NCBI RefSeq assembly: GCF_046630445.1
Contig: NC_092336.1
Span: 297,234,001 to 297,298,000 of the forward strand
Source: Rutidosis leptorrhynchoides
Lineage: Eukaryota > Streptophyta > Magnoliopsida > Asterales > Asteraceae
DNA length: 64,000 nucleotides
Reading direction: 5' to 3'
In this document: positions 32,559 through 44,196 of the stretch, piece by piece
Layout of the letters: the number at the start of each line of letters is the position of its first letter
Position numbering within the stretch: the first letter of the stretch is position 1
The notes under the pieces: generated by a model
Databases searched by the model: none
What the model saw: the letters and a program-made list of their open reading frames with translations, nothing else
Told to the model about the DNA's origin: nothing
Made by a program: the position numbers and the translations under genes

Positions 32559-33904
32559 TATCTATCTATAGTATCATATAAATCTCTAAAATGATGATGT
32601 CATAAATAAAAATTATTCAAGTTTAAAAAAATTAAAAAATAAATAAAAAATTTCTAAACCCCTCATGATGATGTCACTAAAATAATTAATTATTTTTAAT
32701 AAAATTATTAACATATTAATTGTATAATATATTAAGCATTATGTACAACCTTATGATAAAATACCCTCATGACCATATACACAATATTTGAAGCATTATG
32801 TACAACCTTATGATAAAACACTCCATGACCATATGTATAATATTGGAAACATTATGTACAACCTTATACCATATGTACAAACTTTAAAATAAATTGTACA
32901 ATCTTTTACAAGATATCCCATGAACACATGTACAAACTTTGAAGCATATTGTACAACTTTTATATAATGATTGTATTTTAGTTTTTTAAAAAATTTAAAG
33001 AAGCATTTGTTATTACTAATAGTTATTATTAAAAATATAAATACTCATTTTAAAGCAAACTTTATTATAATTATATTATTATTATTCAAATATGAGTTCT
33101 TTTTACGAAATTAATTACGTTGTATATATATACGAAATACACGTCTCAATAAGATGTTGCAATGTAGCTTTTATGGGGGAAAAAAATGATAATTGAGATA
33201 AAAATTGGAAGAAAATGGTGGGACAATAAATATAGTTCATTTATTCTGACCAAGTTAAATATATCAATATGTTTTTAAAAACAACGACAAGTTTTTTAGT
33301 CGGAACTTGTGATTCCACGGGTCATTAAACTAAATGACTTTAACATGTACGTTCATTTAATACCTAGAACATATTATTAAACTATTTCGTTTAAATAAAC
33401 CTGTGATTCCACAAGTTATTTCACTAGTATAATACTACGTGACAACTATATTACAATATGCGCTTAGTACTTATTTAAGGTAACTTTGGATGTAAACAAA
33501 AAAGTAGCACGAAGGGTTAGCTAGAGATTACTAATATAAGCTGGATTCAACATTAAATAAATTTAGCGGTACCGTTTGATAAATCGATTGTTAATCGATC
33601 AAACTTAAGTCGTATTTTTTTTTCCCATTATTTATACGATCTTTTTTCATTATTTTTTTACAACCTTTTTTCACTACTTTTTTCCCCTTACTTTTCCATT
33701 TATCATTAACATTTTTTTTAAGGTTAAACTAACCAACCGTTAATCGATCAAAACATCCCGTAACGAATTTTTTTTACAACCATCTTTCACTTCCTTTTTT
33801 TCCCTATTCAATTAACTGACAAATAGTTGTCTTTTTAATCGTTAAATTAACTTGCCGTTAACCGACAAAAAAACTACCCCGCAGCAAAACGCGGGCATTT
33901 TTTC
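32559..33904 (+). mobile_element. Probable Helitron (non-autonomous)
   Basis: Starts TCTATCTATAGTATCATA after an A. Near its start it has the paired motif ATGATGATGTCA (32590, 32665), common in plant Helitrons. It ends near a GC hairpin, CCCGCAGCAAAACGCGGG (about 33877-33894), followed by CATTTTTTCC. The expected terminal CTAG is CTCT here, so the 3' end is eroded or mis-set. No Rep/helicase. Confidence 0.42.
32734..32965. repeat. Short tandem repeat, about 57-bp unit
   Basis: Units beginning near 32734, 32791 and 32849 share CATTATGTACAACCTTAT and CATGACCATAT. A degenerate fourth follows. Confidence 0.8.
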
Positions 33905-34912
33905 CTCTTTTTTGAACATTATTGATTTTTATGATCCTTAAATATCAATGCATTTGAAGTGCAAATTTGGCCACCTTTGACAGTATTACCCGATTAATCA
34001 TCGTTTAGGTAATTTTTGTTTGATATGCTAAAGAATAAACACAATGTGAAAATTTTCTTTTGATTATAAATCATGTGTTGTTTTGTGTATTGTTTCTTCT
34101 ATGCAATCAAGAAGAAAAGTCGTCAAAGATAACCGTTGACGAAGTTTTGGTGTTTGTTTTGGTGCAGCTATGAAAAATTTGTTGTTTGATTGTGGATGTT
34201 GTGCTAGATTTTCTATAAATATGCTGTAAGTGGCCGCAACTCTTGTAATGGTTAATGATTTGTACACAACCTTTTTTTTGTGCTCATACACAACTAAATT
34301 AAAATTTTAGACTATTTTATCATTCTTTACCTCTTAGATCATTAAAATTAAAATTTTAGACTCTTTTTTCCTTCACAAAAACAAGGGCTATAATTTTTTT
34401 TCCTATGTGCCATGTTAGGTCGATTGGAGTAATCATGTATTCAAATGAGTTGATGATAACAACAATAGAAATTGCAGATCTAACCGACTTATTCGAGACA
34501 TCATCTATGTTACTCCATGCATAATGGTATCAAGTTTTCCTCCAAAAACTATCAACAAACTCTTCTTTTAATCAAGTTTTTTGGTTTTCATAAATTGAAC
34601 TCATGTTTAGTTGGCATCGTCATCCTCCTGTCGTTACCAATGACAATTTATTAAATCTTATTTGTTGGACATTTTAGTAAAGGGCGTAACAACCCAAAAA
34701 TGGTGAAACGTAATGGGGAACCATTTTTTGACCGTGGAATTGGAGGATGGTGATATTGTGATGGCATTCATGATAACAGATTGTTAGGAGTTAACTTTTG
34801 AGGATGATGATACCTATATCAATGTACTTTTGACCGAGAAATTGTATGTTTGCTTAGGAGTTACCTGTTGAGAACGATGAGGACACCTATAACAGTTTGT
34901 TTAGGAGTTAAC
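33905..34912. other. Unassigned AT-rich DNA
   Basis: No credible gene. 34785-34912 holds three diverged copies of TTAGGAGTTAACTGTTGAGA with a nearby GATGAGGACACCTAT block, leading into the copia-1 LTR remnant. Confidence 0.45.
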
Positions 34913-35261
34913 TGTTGAGAATGTTCTCTCTGTTAGAAACAGGGTATGTAAACAGATATTCCGGATATTTCTAGAATCGTGAAACGCTTTTCTAATTGAA
35001 TATTCCGACCCTCCTTGTCTCGGGTTACACAAAATTTCAATTGGGATAAGACTAGAAACGCATATCGTTTCCAGACAAGATGAACACGATTTAGTGTATA
35101 GATTTTGTGTATGTTTCTGTGTGAATTGAAAAAATCTGAGAAAACAATTTTCAAACTGATGATATAAATCAGTTTTATCGGCGGTTATTTTTGAATGGTT
35201 ATGACTGTCCATAAGAGCAGGAAAAAACGTTTTCTTTAAACGTTTCATTAAAACGTATCAC
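34913..35261 (-). repeat. Probable 3' LTR remnant of copia-1
   Basis: On plus it begins TGTTGAGAATGTTCTC. It joins the RNase H frame at a microhomology (AAAACGTTTTCTT at 35223 and 35266). The deletion removed the RNase H end, PPT and LTR start. Sense end ...TCTCAACA. Assignment is by position. Confidence 0.4.
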
Positions 35262-36470
35262 TCAAAACGTTTTCTTCGAAGCCCACGATATAGCACCTCC
35301 TCCAAGTAGGAATACCCAACCTGTCGTAGATGAATGATCTTCGACGTTGGTAATCCAACTTGCATCCGAATATCCTTCTATAACCGAAGGAAATCCTGAA
35401 TAAGTAATACCATAATCCATGGTATCTCGCAAATACTTGAATACTCTAATGATAGCATGCCAATGAAGAGTAGTGGGATTACTAGTAAATCTACTCAACT
35501 TTCCCACAGCATAAGCAATATCGGGTCGTGTGCTAGTCATAGCATTCATTAAACATCCAATAGCTCGAGAGTATTCAAGTGGTGACACAGCCTTGCCCTC
35601 ATTGGGCACTAAGTTCACACTCGGATCAATGGGAGTATTAACAGGTGAACAGTTATCAACTTCATACCTTTTAAGTATCTTCTCAATATAATGAGACTGC
35701 GTAATCGAGATACTCCTCTCACCATGCTTGATCCTTATTCCAAGAATCACATCAGCCACTCCCATATCTTTCATGGAAAAGTGTGATGACAAAAACTTCT
35801 TTGTTCGATCAACTTGATCTTGGTCAGTACCAAAGATCAACATGTCATCAACATACAAGCAAATGATCACACCATTTCCAGATTGATCAAATTTGCTATA
35901 CACACATTTGTCAGATTGGTTTAGTTGAAAACCATTAGACAATACCACATCATCAAACTTTTGATGCCACTGCTTCGGGGCTTGTTTTAGCCCATACAAC
36001 GATTTAATCAACTTGCACACTTTATTCTCTTGCCCGGGAATAACAAATCCTTCTGGTTGCTTCATATACACTTCCTCATACAAATCACCATTTAAGAATG
36101 CTGTTTTGACCTCCATTTGTTGGATCACTAGGTTATGAATCGCAGAAAGTGATATCAATAACCTAATAGTAGTGATACGAGCAACCGGAGCATAGGTATC
36201 AAAATAATCAATACCTTCCTTTTCTCTAAAGCCTTGAATCACCAATCTAGCTTTAAACTTGTCAATAGTACCATCGACTTTCATCTTCCTCTTGAAGATC
36301 CATTTGTTACCCAAAGGTTTACACCCAGGTGGCAAATCAGTCAACTCCCAAGTATTATTTTCCAAAATAGAGTCCATCTCATCGCGAATTGCTTCCTTCC
36401 AGAAAGCAACATCACGAGACCTCATAGCCTCATCAAAGGTTCTAGGATCCTCTTCTATACTATAACAGTA
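35262..36470 (-). pseudogene. copia-1 reverse transcriptase / RNase H
   Basis: RT: AFWKEAIRDEMDSILENNTW, RLVIQGFREKEGIDYFDTYA, QMEVKTAFLNGDL, LYGLKQAPKQWHQKF and the catalytic box YVDDMLIFG (about residue 193 from MRSRD). RNase H begins at GYSDASW and stops at ISWASKK, where the deletion joins LTR-like DNA; the rest of RNase H is absent. The frame upstream of MRSRD (to about 36470) continues into integrase by a +1 shift. Confidence 0.92.
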
Positions 36471-36508
36471 AGAAAATTGAGATTGAACACAATCTCTAGA
36501 TCCTTCAA

Positions 36509-36967
36509 CTAAGTAAAGTTGAGATCAGAACCATATGATTTGGGTGTCCTAATTCTAGCGCCCCTACGAGGTTCGGGTGTTACACTAGGAATTTCCTCCA
36601 CTTGTTCTCCTTGAAAAGTCTCATGTGAATGAGAAATAACATCCTTTGGTCTAGGAATTGATGTAAAACGAGACTCGTCAAAGATCGCGTCTCTTGATTC
36701 TATAACGGTATTAACCGAAACAGAATCATTAGGTTCTATCACAAAGAACCTATACGCCTTGGAATGCGCAGCATATCCAATAAAAATACAATCAATACCT
36801 CTTTCACCCAAAGTCTTCCTTTTGGGTTCGGGTAGTCTCACAACAGCCCGACATCCCCAAACTCGTAAGTAATGCAAGCTTGGTCGTTTCTTATACCAAA
36901 GCTCATAAGGAGTAGTCTTACCCCTTTTATTAGGAACCCTATTCAAGATATAACAAGCCGTTAACAT
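36509..36967 (-). pseudogene. copia-1 integrase C-terminal part
   Basis: LTACYILNRVPNKRGKTTPY and WGCRAVVRLPEP with FIGYAAHSKAYRFF mark the region after the copia integrase core. The frame is cut upstream by a TGA (Trp position, GF*GEAM) and downstream by a frameshift before RT. Confidence 0.9.
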
Positions 36968-37111
36968 GGCTTCTCCTCAAAACCCCTCACTCAAACTAGA
37001 GTAGGATATCATGGAATTAACCATTTCTTTGAGAGCTCTATTTTTTCTCTCAGTCACACCATTTTGTTGTGGTGTATAAGGAGCCGTATTTTGATGTATT
37101 ATCCTCACGGA

Positions 37112-38191
37112 CTAAAAATAAACCGGATCAAAATACTCACCACCTCTATCAGTACGCAATGTCTTAATTAAACCATTTAGTTGCAATTCTACTTCAGTTT
37201 TATAGATCTTAAATTTGTCTAATGCTTCATCTTTAGCATACAAAAGATAAACATAGCAATACCTAGACGCATCATCTATAAAAGTGATCATATACTTCTT
37301 ATTACCTAATGAAGGTGTAGCATGGAAATCACATAAATCACTATGAATTAGTTCTAAAGGCAAAGAAGTCATGTTTATTTCTTTAAATGGAGTCTTAGTG
37401 ATTTTGTTCAACATACAAGTTTTACATTTTTCCAAATTCATATCAAAATTAGGAATCAAATCATCTTTAGACATTTCATACATTCTTTTATAATGTACAT
37501 GTCCTAAACATGCATGCCATAAACATGATTCATTTGTATTAGAACTAATCATACAAGCAGAATTAACAACTTCAGGAATGTTCTTAAAATTCAACATAAA
37601 CATACCATTGTTATAATAACCAAATCCTACAAACATACCACCATTCGACAAGATATACTTGTCGGATTCGAACACTTGTTTATAACCACACTTATTTAAG
37701 ATAGGATTGGAAATCTGATTCTTTCTAAACCCGGGTACATACAATACATTACTTAAAGTAATAGTTTTTCCATAACTAAAATCTAAAACAACATTCCCAC
37801 GACCAAGAACAGGAGTGACTGATTCGTTGCCCATGTACAACACATCATTATCTGGTTTGAAAGTCTTGAACCAGCAGCGATCCTTACAAGCGTGACATGT
37901 GGCACCAGAATCAATCCACCAAGCAATGTTATCATCCTGCACATAAAATGCCTCAGAAATATGTGATACATAATTCTGAACAGAATTTAGATTATAATCA
38001 GAATTCTGACATTGTTTAGAAACGTGGTCCTTAGACCCATTTCCCGAACCAGACGTGCTTGCTCCACCCGTGTTCTTATTAGAATGACATTCTTTCTTGA
38101 AATGGCCGTATTTTCCACACTTCCAACAAGCCTTTTTATCCTTCTTGTTGGAATCATTGTTCTTTCCATTAAACTTACGTTTCTTTCCATT
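37112..38191 (-). pseudogene. copia-1 gag knuckle, protease and integrase core
   Basis: Begins inside gag at the Y insertion (GKKRKFNGKNN). Knuckle CWKCGKYGHFKKEC; protease WWIDSGATCHACKDR; pre-integrase zinc finger LWHACLGHVHYKRM with CKTCMLNK; core HSDLCDF, FIDDASRYCYVYLL and TLRTDRGGEYFDPVYF. A frameshift after the second Asp region separates it from the QQNGVTERKNRALKE segment at 37000-37090. Codons upstream of 38191 in the same frame belong to the LTR of Y. Confidence 0.92.
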
Positions 38192-38250
38192 TGTAACGAC
38201 CCAACCCGTTATCCAACCGAATACGCAGCAATTTTTTTTTAAACAAAAGG

Positions 38251-38288
38251 GTGCGCGGCGCGCGACCCTTCTTGTGCGCGGCGCGCAC
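38251..38288. repeat. Paired CpG palindrome in Y LTR
   Basis: GTGCGCGGCGCGCGAC (38251-38266) and GTGCGCGGCGCGCAC (38274-38288), 7 bp apart. A decayed pair with several C-to-T-like changes is at 40383-40423. Confidence 0.85.
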
Positions 38289-39024
38289 AGACCCCAACAG
38301 CTTCTGTCCGGATTTTCCATTTTTCGCTTAAAGATCTTCCACTTCCCGACACTTTTAGACGAGACGGTTTTCACAACACCTTATAATAAGTAAAACTCAC
38401 AAGTTTTCATAATAAAACAAGTTTTATGACACCGGGTCCACATCGGTCAGTTTTACGAATTAAGTATGAAATACAATTTTTGACCACATGTTTTTAACAC
38501 AAAATTAAGACCGAGCATGGCGATTGGGGATACGCTACCCAATCCTAATCAATCCAAAAGTGAGATCTTCTAAAGCAACCTAGCCAAGATCTCTAATCCC
38601 CACGCTTACCCGAGCCGCCATCACGCGAACCTATAAAAATATCAGCAACGAGAGGGTAAGCTAATGCTTAGTGAATGCAATAATTATACACATACATATA
38701 TAATTTACCTATTTGCACTCCTTTACCCAAACCACACATTAATCCCGCATGTCAAAGCATAAGAAACTAGCATCATCAATCTTACCACAATACTCTCGTT
38801 TATCAAAGCATAAAAGCTAGTAACGTCAATCGTACCGCGATTACCTCGTATATCAATTCGTACAAACTAGTATCATCAAAACCGTACAACTAGCAACATC
38901 ATTAGCATAATAATCATAATAATAATTAAATGCTAACATCAACAATTATAAACCATGGTTAACCAAGATCGCAAGGGAATGACCTCGCGAACAAGTCATC
39001 GAAGTTCATAACAACTGTTAGCGC

Positions 39025-39515
39025 CCAAAACGGCTATGGTATGCTAACCCCAGAGATGTTCCAAAACGGTTATGGCATCACCCCCAAGTGTTCCAAAACG
39101 GCTATGGCATCACTTGATCACGAGTGAGTAAGAACCAGTTATTCGATTAGCTCCCAAAATGGCTATGGTATGCTAACCCCGAGGTATCCCAAAACGGCTA
39201 TAGTATTCCCCCAAAGTGTTCCAAAACAGCTATGGCATCACTTAATAACGGCCATTACTCACAACCATGTGCACAAAACGGCTATGTGCACAATTATTAA
39301 ATGTGTGCAAAACGGCTATGCAACACATCAATGGTCACAAAACGGCTATGTGACTCATTGTCAAATTATAGCAATACAATAATAATATATCGCATCCACC
39401 AACCTTAAGTCGTATGTAGTGCACAAAACCCGGCTATTGTGACACTATCCCCAAGGGTGTTCAAACGGCTATCGTCACATCGATGTGCACCAAAACCCTG
39501 CTATCGTGCAAGTCG
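39025..39515. repeat. CAAAACGGCTATGG minisatellite in Y LTR
   Basis: About 15 copies of the core CAAAACGGCTATG at irregular spacing of about 20-45 bp. It fills the same slot as the unrelated minisatellites of element 2 and X. Confidence 0.88.
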
Positions 39516-40521
39516 CGCACAAGAAAATAAATTATATACATACATGTATAATGATTCCACTCACCTTGAAATCTCGATGAAAGCAAGCCAATTTCGTTGC
39601 TCCGCTAATGAAACGTACCTATTCCATTATCATAATAACGAACATCACAATTAGGGTGGATTACAAACCAACCTGTATTGACACCTAGTGCAAATCTTAA
39701 CCCAATTGTACTTCCAAGCACAACTAAAGTCCAAACTCACCAATAATCACTAACTAGAGTGATAATGGTTCTAATAACGCCAATCAAACCCAATCATAAG
39801 TGTTAAACACCTTTCTTGCCCAAGATGACATCTAAACCCTAATTTTGACCCAATTCAAAATCAAGCTTCCAATAACACCCATTTGGGTTCTTTCAACAAC
39901 AAAATCACTAATCATATTGATTACACCAAAATTAAAGCCTTAATCATGGCTAAGTCATCAACTAACCCAAAACCCGCCAATAACAACAATAAACCCGATT
40001 ACAAGCATCAATGAACTCACTTCAAGAGTTTAAATGGGTTTCTCTACAATTCAAGTTCAAACCCTAACTTTGAATATCAAATCAAACATTGAAATTCGGA
40101 GTTAGAACTTACCACAACAACCAAAACATAGCTAGAAACGAGGTGAACAACTTTAAAACTCGAGCTTTTGATCGATTCAAGCTTCTTCTTCTCCAAAACT
40201 CCATATCTCTCTCTAGAAATCTCTCTCTCTAAGATAGATGAGAGTGTTTGTGGATATGAAAATGATCCAAAGTTGGATCCAAATCAGCTGATATGGCTTC
40301 AGATCCGTCCCCAAGTGAAATAACCAAAAAGCCCCTCATTTAACTTAAATCAGAAAAAAGCAGGAATCTGTCACCAGGCAGTGTACGATGCGCTTACCCT
40401 CCATCCTGCGTGGCGTGCACGAGGCTCAAAACAGTCTGTCAGCTTTTAAATTTATACCACACTTCACCCACTATACGTACATCATTTAAACTCTATGTAC
40501 CATAAATATTAGGGTCTTACA

Positions 40522-40535
40522 ACTCTCCCCCACTT
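40522..40535 (-). other. PPT of element Y
   Basis: The minus strand reads AAGTGGGGGAGAGT, directly before the LTR start TGTAAGACCC. Confidence 0.85.
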
Positions 40536-41217
40536 AGAATCGATCACGTCCTCGTGATCCTCATCACTTAACCGACCGGACCCACACTCTATGGTCCTCA
40601 AATGAAACAACCCAACCCGTATTTAACACGAGTAAAAATTTTTCTTTTTTAAAGTAATTAAGGCATTACGCGCCATTCAAAAGGTTTAAACCATTCAATA
40701 CAACCCGTTTAAGCTTACAACAACTTTAATGTTTACAAAAAGGAACGAAGGCCATTAATCAAATGTAATACAAGTTCGACCCGTTAAAAATGATAGTTTT
40801 AATCCAAACAACACTTGAGCATAGTTTGGGACTAAACTACCCAAAAGACTAGGCCGACTTCAAAAAGCTTCAACGAGCATCTAACAAGGGGCAACTAGTA
40901 CCCAACAACCCCCTTCCCCTTCTCCGGACCTGCATCTAAAAAGATAAACAACGAGAGGGGTAAGCTAACGCTTAATGAGTGCAATAATTATACACATGCA
41001 TATATAATCTATCTACTTGCATTCACTACACAATACCGCATACAAGCTAGCAATTCAACAACCATGCGAACAACAAGCATAAACTACTATCCGCAATTCA
41101 CAAATAAGCTAGCAACATCAATAGCATATAGTTCACAATTTAATATGCTAACACAATTTTACACAACCATGGTTAACTAATTGTACAAAGGAATGGTACT
41201 CGAATTTCCCATCAGTG

Positions 41218-41400
41218 TTCATAACAACCGTTAGTGTACAACAACATATATCACTAACCCTTGGACAACACATATCCGTTCATAAAACCGTTAGTGTACA
41301 ACGACATATATCACTAACTTGGACAACACATATCCGTTCATAAAAACCGTTAGTGTACAACAACATATACCACTAACTCGGACAACACATATCCATACAT
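41218..41400. repeat. About 60-bp minisatellite in X LTR
   Basis: Three copies with the core CCGTTAGTGTACAACAACAT and GGACAACACATATCCGTTCA, between the anchors CCATGGTTAACTAA (41167) and CCACTCACCTTA (41438). Confidence 0.88.
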
Positions 41401-42282
41401 ACAATTACATACATCATATACATACATGTATACTTATCCCACTCACCTTAACACCAAGATGATGATTATGTACTTCCGAAAGCTTCAAAGCAAAGTACCT
41501 AATACATTAAGTACACCTTCATTACACATAAAAGTATGGACTAGACACCAATATCTAACACTTGAGTATTTAATCTAAAAATTAATTGACTCACATCCAC
41601 CAAAACCGCCCATTAATGGCCATGACTCATCATAAATCAGTAAAAGCTAGTGATTAGAGTCTACTATCGCCAACTAACACAATTTATGGGTATTTCATAC
41701 CCATCTCACCCAACTAGGTCAACAATCACCAATTTAACCCATTTTAAAACTTAGACTTACAATTTTAGTCAAACATGACCCATTAACAATTCTTTCATCA
41801 TTTTACAAGTGTATTAGTGACTAATAACACAATTAACACTTACATAAACCCAATTACATGACCAAACCCTAGATTAAGTCCATTTGGGTTTCCTTACATC
41901 AAATTAGCCCAAATTCACCCATTAAGTCCCCAAATGAGTCTTACAAGTCTCAAATGGCCAAACCCTAACCATAAATTAACTAAAACTCAAAGTAGGGAGT
42001 TAAGACTTACCAACACTATCCACTCGTAGCTAAGAACAAGGAGAACAACTTTATTTCTTGCTCCAAAGATCAAATATCAAATCTTCACTCTCAAATCTCA
42101 CTTTGAAATTAAATGGGTTTTATGTTTTAAGAGAAAATGGAGAAAGAAAATGGAAAAGAAATAAATAAGAATGGATAAGTGGTTGAGATTTAGTGTCCCA
42201 ATCAGATCCACATGTAAAAAGACGAAAATACCCTTGAACCGCTCATTTTAAAAACTGAAATTCGGATCAGCTGCACAGGAAG

Positions 42283-42405
42283 GTCGCGGCGCGACCCCCT
42301 TTCCCGCGGCGCAACAATGCACATAAAATTTGAGCTGATTTAAACCCTTCCTGGATTTGGTTTGTGTTTAATGTCGCGGCGCGACTAGGGCCATCGCGGC
42401 GCGGC
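42283..42405. repeat. Two CpG palindrome pairs in X LTR
   Basis: GTCGCGGCGCGAC at 42283-42295 with CCGCGGCGCAAC at 42304-42315, and GTCGCGGCGCGAC at 42373-42385 with ATCGCGGCGCGGC at 42393-42405. Confidence 0.9.
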
Positions 42406-42721
42406 GAAAGGCTGCACCTGACCAGCTTGACAACTTTTAACCAACAATTAGTTTTTATGACTTGTACGCTTCGTCCTTGCTTCCTATGTACATCTAAACT
42501 TCATCCTAAAGCTTCACCCGACTTATTACCATAAGAAACTCATGCATATACGTATACATGCATACATTCTCGGGTATATATGTATATATATAAATATATA
42601 TACATCACGTGTACATCAACTTAATACTTTACATCATTTAATCATGTAAACAACTAAATAAAAACGTACTAACGATTAAATATGTACCTTTAGACACGTA
42701 GGAAGAAAACGGGATGTTACA

Positions 42722-42735
42722 ACTCTCCCCCACTT
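42722..42735 (-). other. PPT of element X
   Basis: The minus strand reads AAGTGGGGGAGAGT before the LTR start TGTAACATCCCG, identical to the PPT of Y. Confidence 0.88.
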
Positions 42736-42758
42736 GAATCGGAGCACGTCCTCGCGAT

Positions 42759-44196
42759 TCAAGCCGCATGACAAGCCTGAAGATAAACCAAAACAAACTC
42801 TTCGGATTCCCACGTAAACTCAGAACCCTTTCGATGACGCCATTGGACCTTAAAAGTCCTCACCTCTTTGTTATGCAACAATTTAACCATTTCATCAAGA
42901 ATAGCTATCGGTTCTTCAACATACTCTAGCTTGTTGTTCAAGGTGATCTCATCTAATGGCACCCAAGTCGAGTCATCTGCAAGACACTTACGGAGATGGG
43001 AAACATGAAATGTGTTATGGATCCCCGCAAGCTCTTTGAGTAACTCTAGTCTATAAGCAACCTCACCAACACGTGCCAAAACCTTGAAAGTACCAATAAA
43101 CCGAGGAGCTAACTTTCCTCACTTTCAAAACCGAATAACACCTTTCCATGGCGAAACCTTAAGCATCACCATGTCACCTTCTTGAAATTCAATCGGTCTC
43201 CTACCTTTATCGGCATAAGATTTTTGTCTATCTTGCGCCGCCTTAAGTCGAGCCCGAATCATCTCAATCTTACTATTCGTCTCTAAAACCAAATCGGTAC
43301 TCCCGATTTCTCGTTGGCCCACTTCACCCCAACAAATAGGAGTTCGACATCTACGCCCATAAAGCATCTCATAAGGTGGCATTCCGATACTAGTGTGGTA
43401 ACTATAATTGTACGAGAATTCCACCAATGGTAAGTGCTCATCCCAACTTCCACCGAAATCAATAACACACGCCCTTAACATATCCTCCAATGTTTGATTT
43501 GTACACTCGGTTTGACCGTCCGTTTGAGAATGATACGCCGTGCTCATTTTCAATTGAGTACCCATATCTTCATGAAACTTATTCCAAAACCGAGACGTGA
43601 AACGAGTATCTCGATCCGAAACAATAGATATAGGAACCCCATGTCTCGATATCACCTCCTTGATAAATAACTTGGACAAAGTCTCCGATGATATCGTTTC
43701 CTGAATGGGAAGAAACAAAGCACTCTTCGTCAATCGATCAACTATCACCCAAATCGTATCAAATTGGGTCCTCGCCATCTTTGGTAACTTTGTAATGAGG
43801 TCCATGGTAATGTGCTCCCATTTCCATTTCGAAACTTCCAATGGTTGTAGCTTACCATAAGGATTTTGGTGTTTGGCTTTAACTTGCAAGCACGTGAAGC
43901 ATTGTTCAACATACTTAACAACATCACGTTTCATGCCGGGCCACCAATACTCTTTCTTCAAATCATAATACATCTTTGTTGCACCCGGATGACTGGAATA
44001 CTTTGACTTATGTGCTTCATCAAGTAGTACCCTTCGGTAATCACCCATATTAGGTACCCACACCCTACCTTAAAAGGACCACAACCCATGCGGGCCTAAG
44101 GTAATGGACTCTGTTTGCCCCACGATTCGTTCCTCATGTTTGTTGTTAACAAAAGCTTCAATTTGAATCTCACCAAGCTTTACAAGAAAATCATTA
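42759..44196 (-). pseudogene. Element X integrase and chromodomain
   Basis: In order: a stop near 44083, GRVWVPNMGDYRR, zinc finger (HKSKYSSHPGATKMYYDLKK with CFTCLQVK), core [38 protein letters not shown] and TAYHSQTDGQTECTNQTL, then the SPWKGVIRF tail. Two in-frame TGAs follow within four codons (43125-43127 and 43119-43121), and the frame resumes with VGEVAYRLELL and a chromodomain-like end (FKVQWRHRKGSEFTWESEE). The second TGA is at the Arg codon also lost in element A. Confidence 0.92.

Larger units (their letters stand above)
34913..38191 (-). mobile_element. copia-1: degraded Ty1/copia element, interrupted by Y
   Basis: On the minus strand the order is knuckle-protease-integrase-RT-RNase H, the copia gene order, followed by an LTR-like remnant. 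Its gag is cut at 38191/38192 by the LTR of Y. Frameshifts, stops and a deletion inside RNase H show it is inactive. RT style is Tork-like, with low confidence. Confidence 0.88.
38192..40521 (-). repeat. Element Y 3' LTR (2330 bp)
   Basis: Plus ends are TGTAACGACCCAACCCG and TTAGGGTCTTACA. It shares anchors with the LTRs of element 2 and X (CCATGGTTAACCAA at about 38954; CCACTCACCTTG at 39559) but is otherwise diverged. It carries its own palindrome pair and minisatellite. Confidence 0.87.
38192..40602 (-). mobile_element. Tekay-like element Y (3' LTR and PPT only in window)
   Basis: A 3' LTR and 81 bp of internal sequence. Element X is inserted at 40602/40603, so the body of Y lies beyond X, off window. 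Y itself is inserted in copia-1 gag; CCATT at 38187-38191 is the candidate target duplication. Confidence 0.85.
40603..42721 (-). repeat. Element X 3' LTR (2119 bp)
   Basis: Plus ends are TGAAACAACCCAACCCGT and AACGGGATGTTACA. It is clearly homologous to the element 2 LTR (13740-16055) but has a different minisatellite. A candidate target duplication TCAAA lies at 40598-40602. Confidence 0.9.
40603..44196 (-). mobile_element. Tekay-like element X (3' LTR to integrase)
   Basis: 3' LTR (40603-42721), PPT and integrase region on the minus strand. It is interrupted at 44196 by a solo LTR of the C family with target duplication CATTA. It continues at 45728-46236, and again in the duplicated copy at 54440-54948, where element D interrupts it. 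The 5' end is off window to the right. Confidence 0.9.

Noticed and set aside
39025..39515. Regularly repeated CAAAACGGCTATGG units considered as a CRISPR-like array
   Set aside because: Eukaryotic LTR minisatellite with irregular spacing and no unique spacers of constant length.
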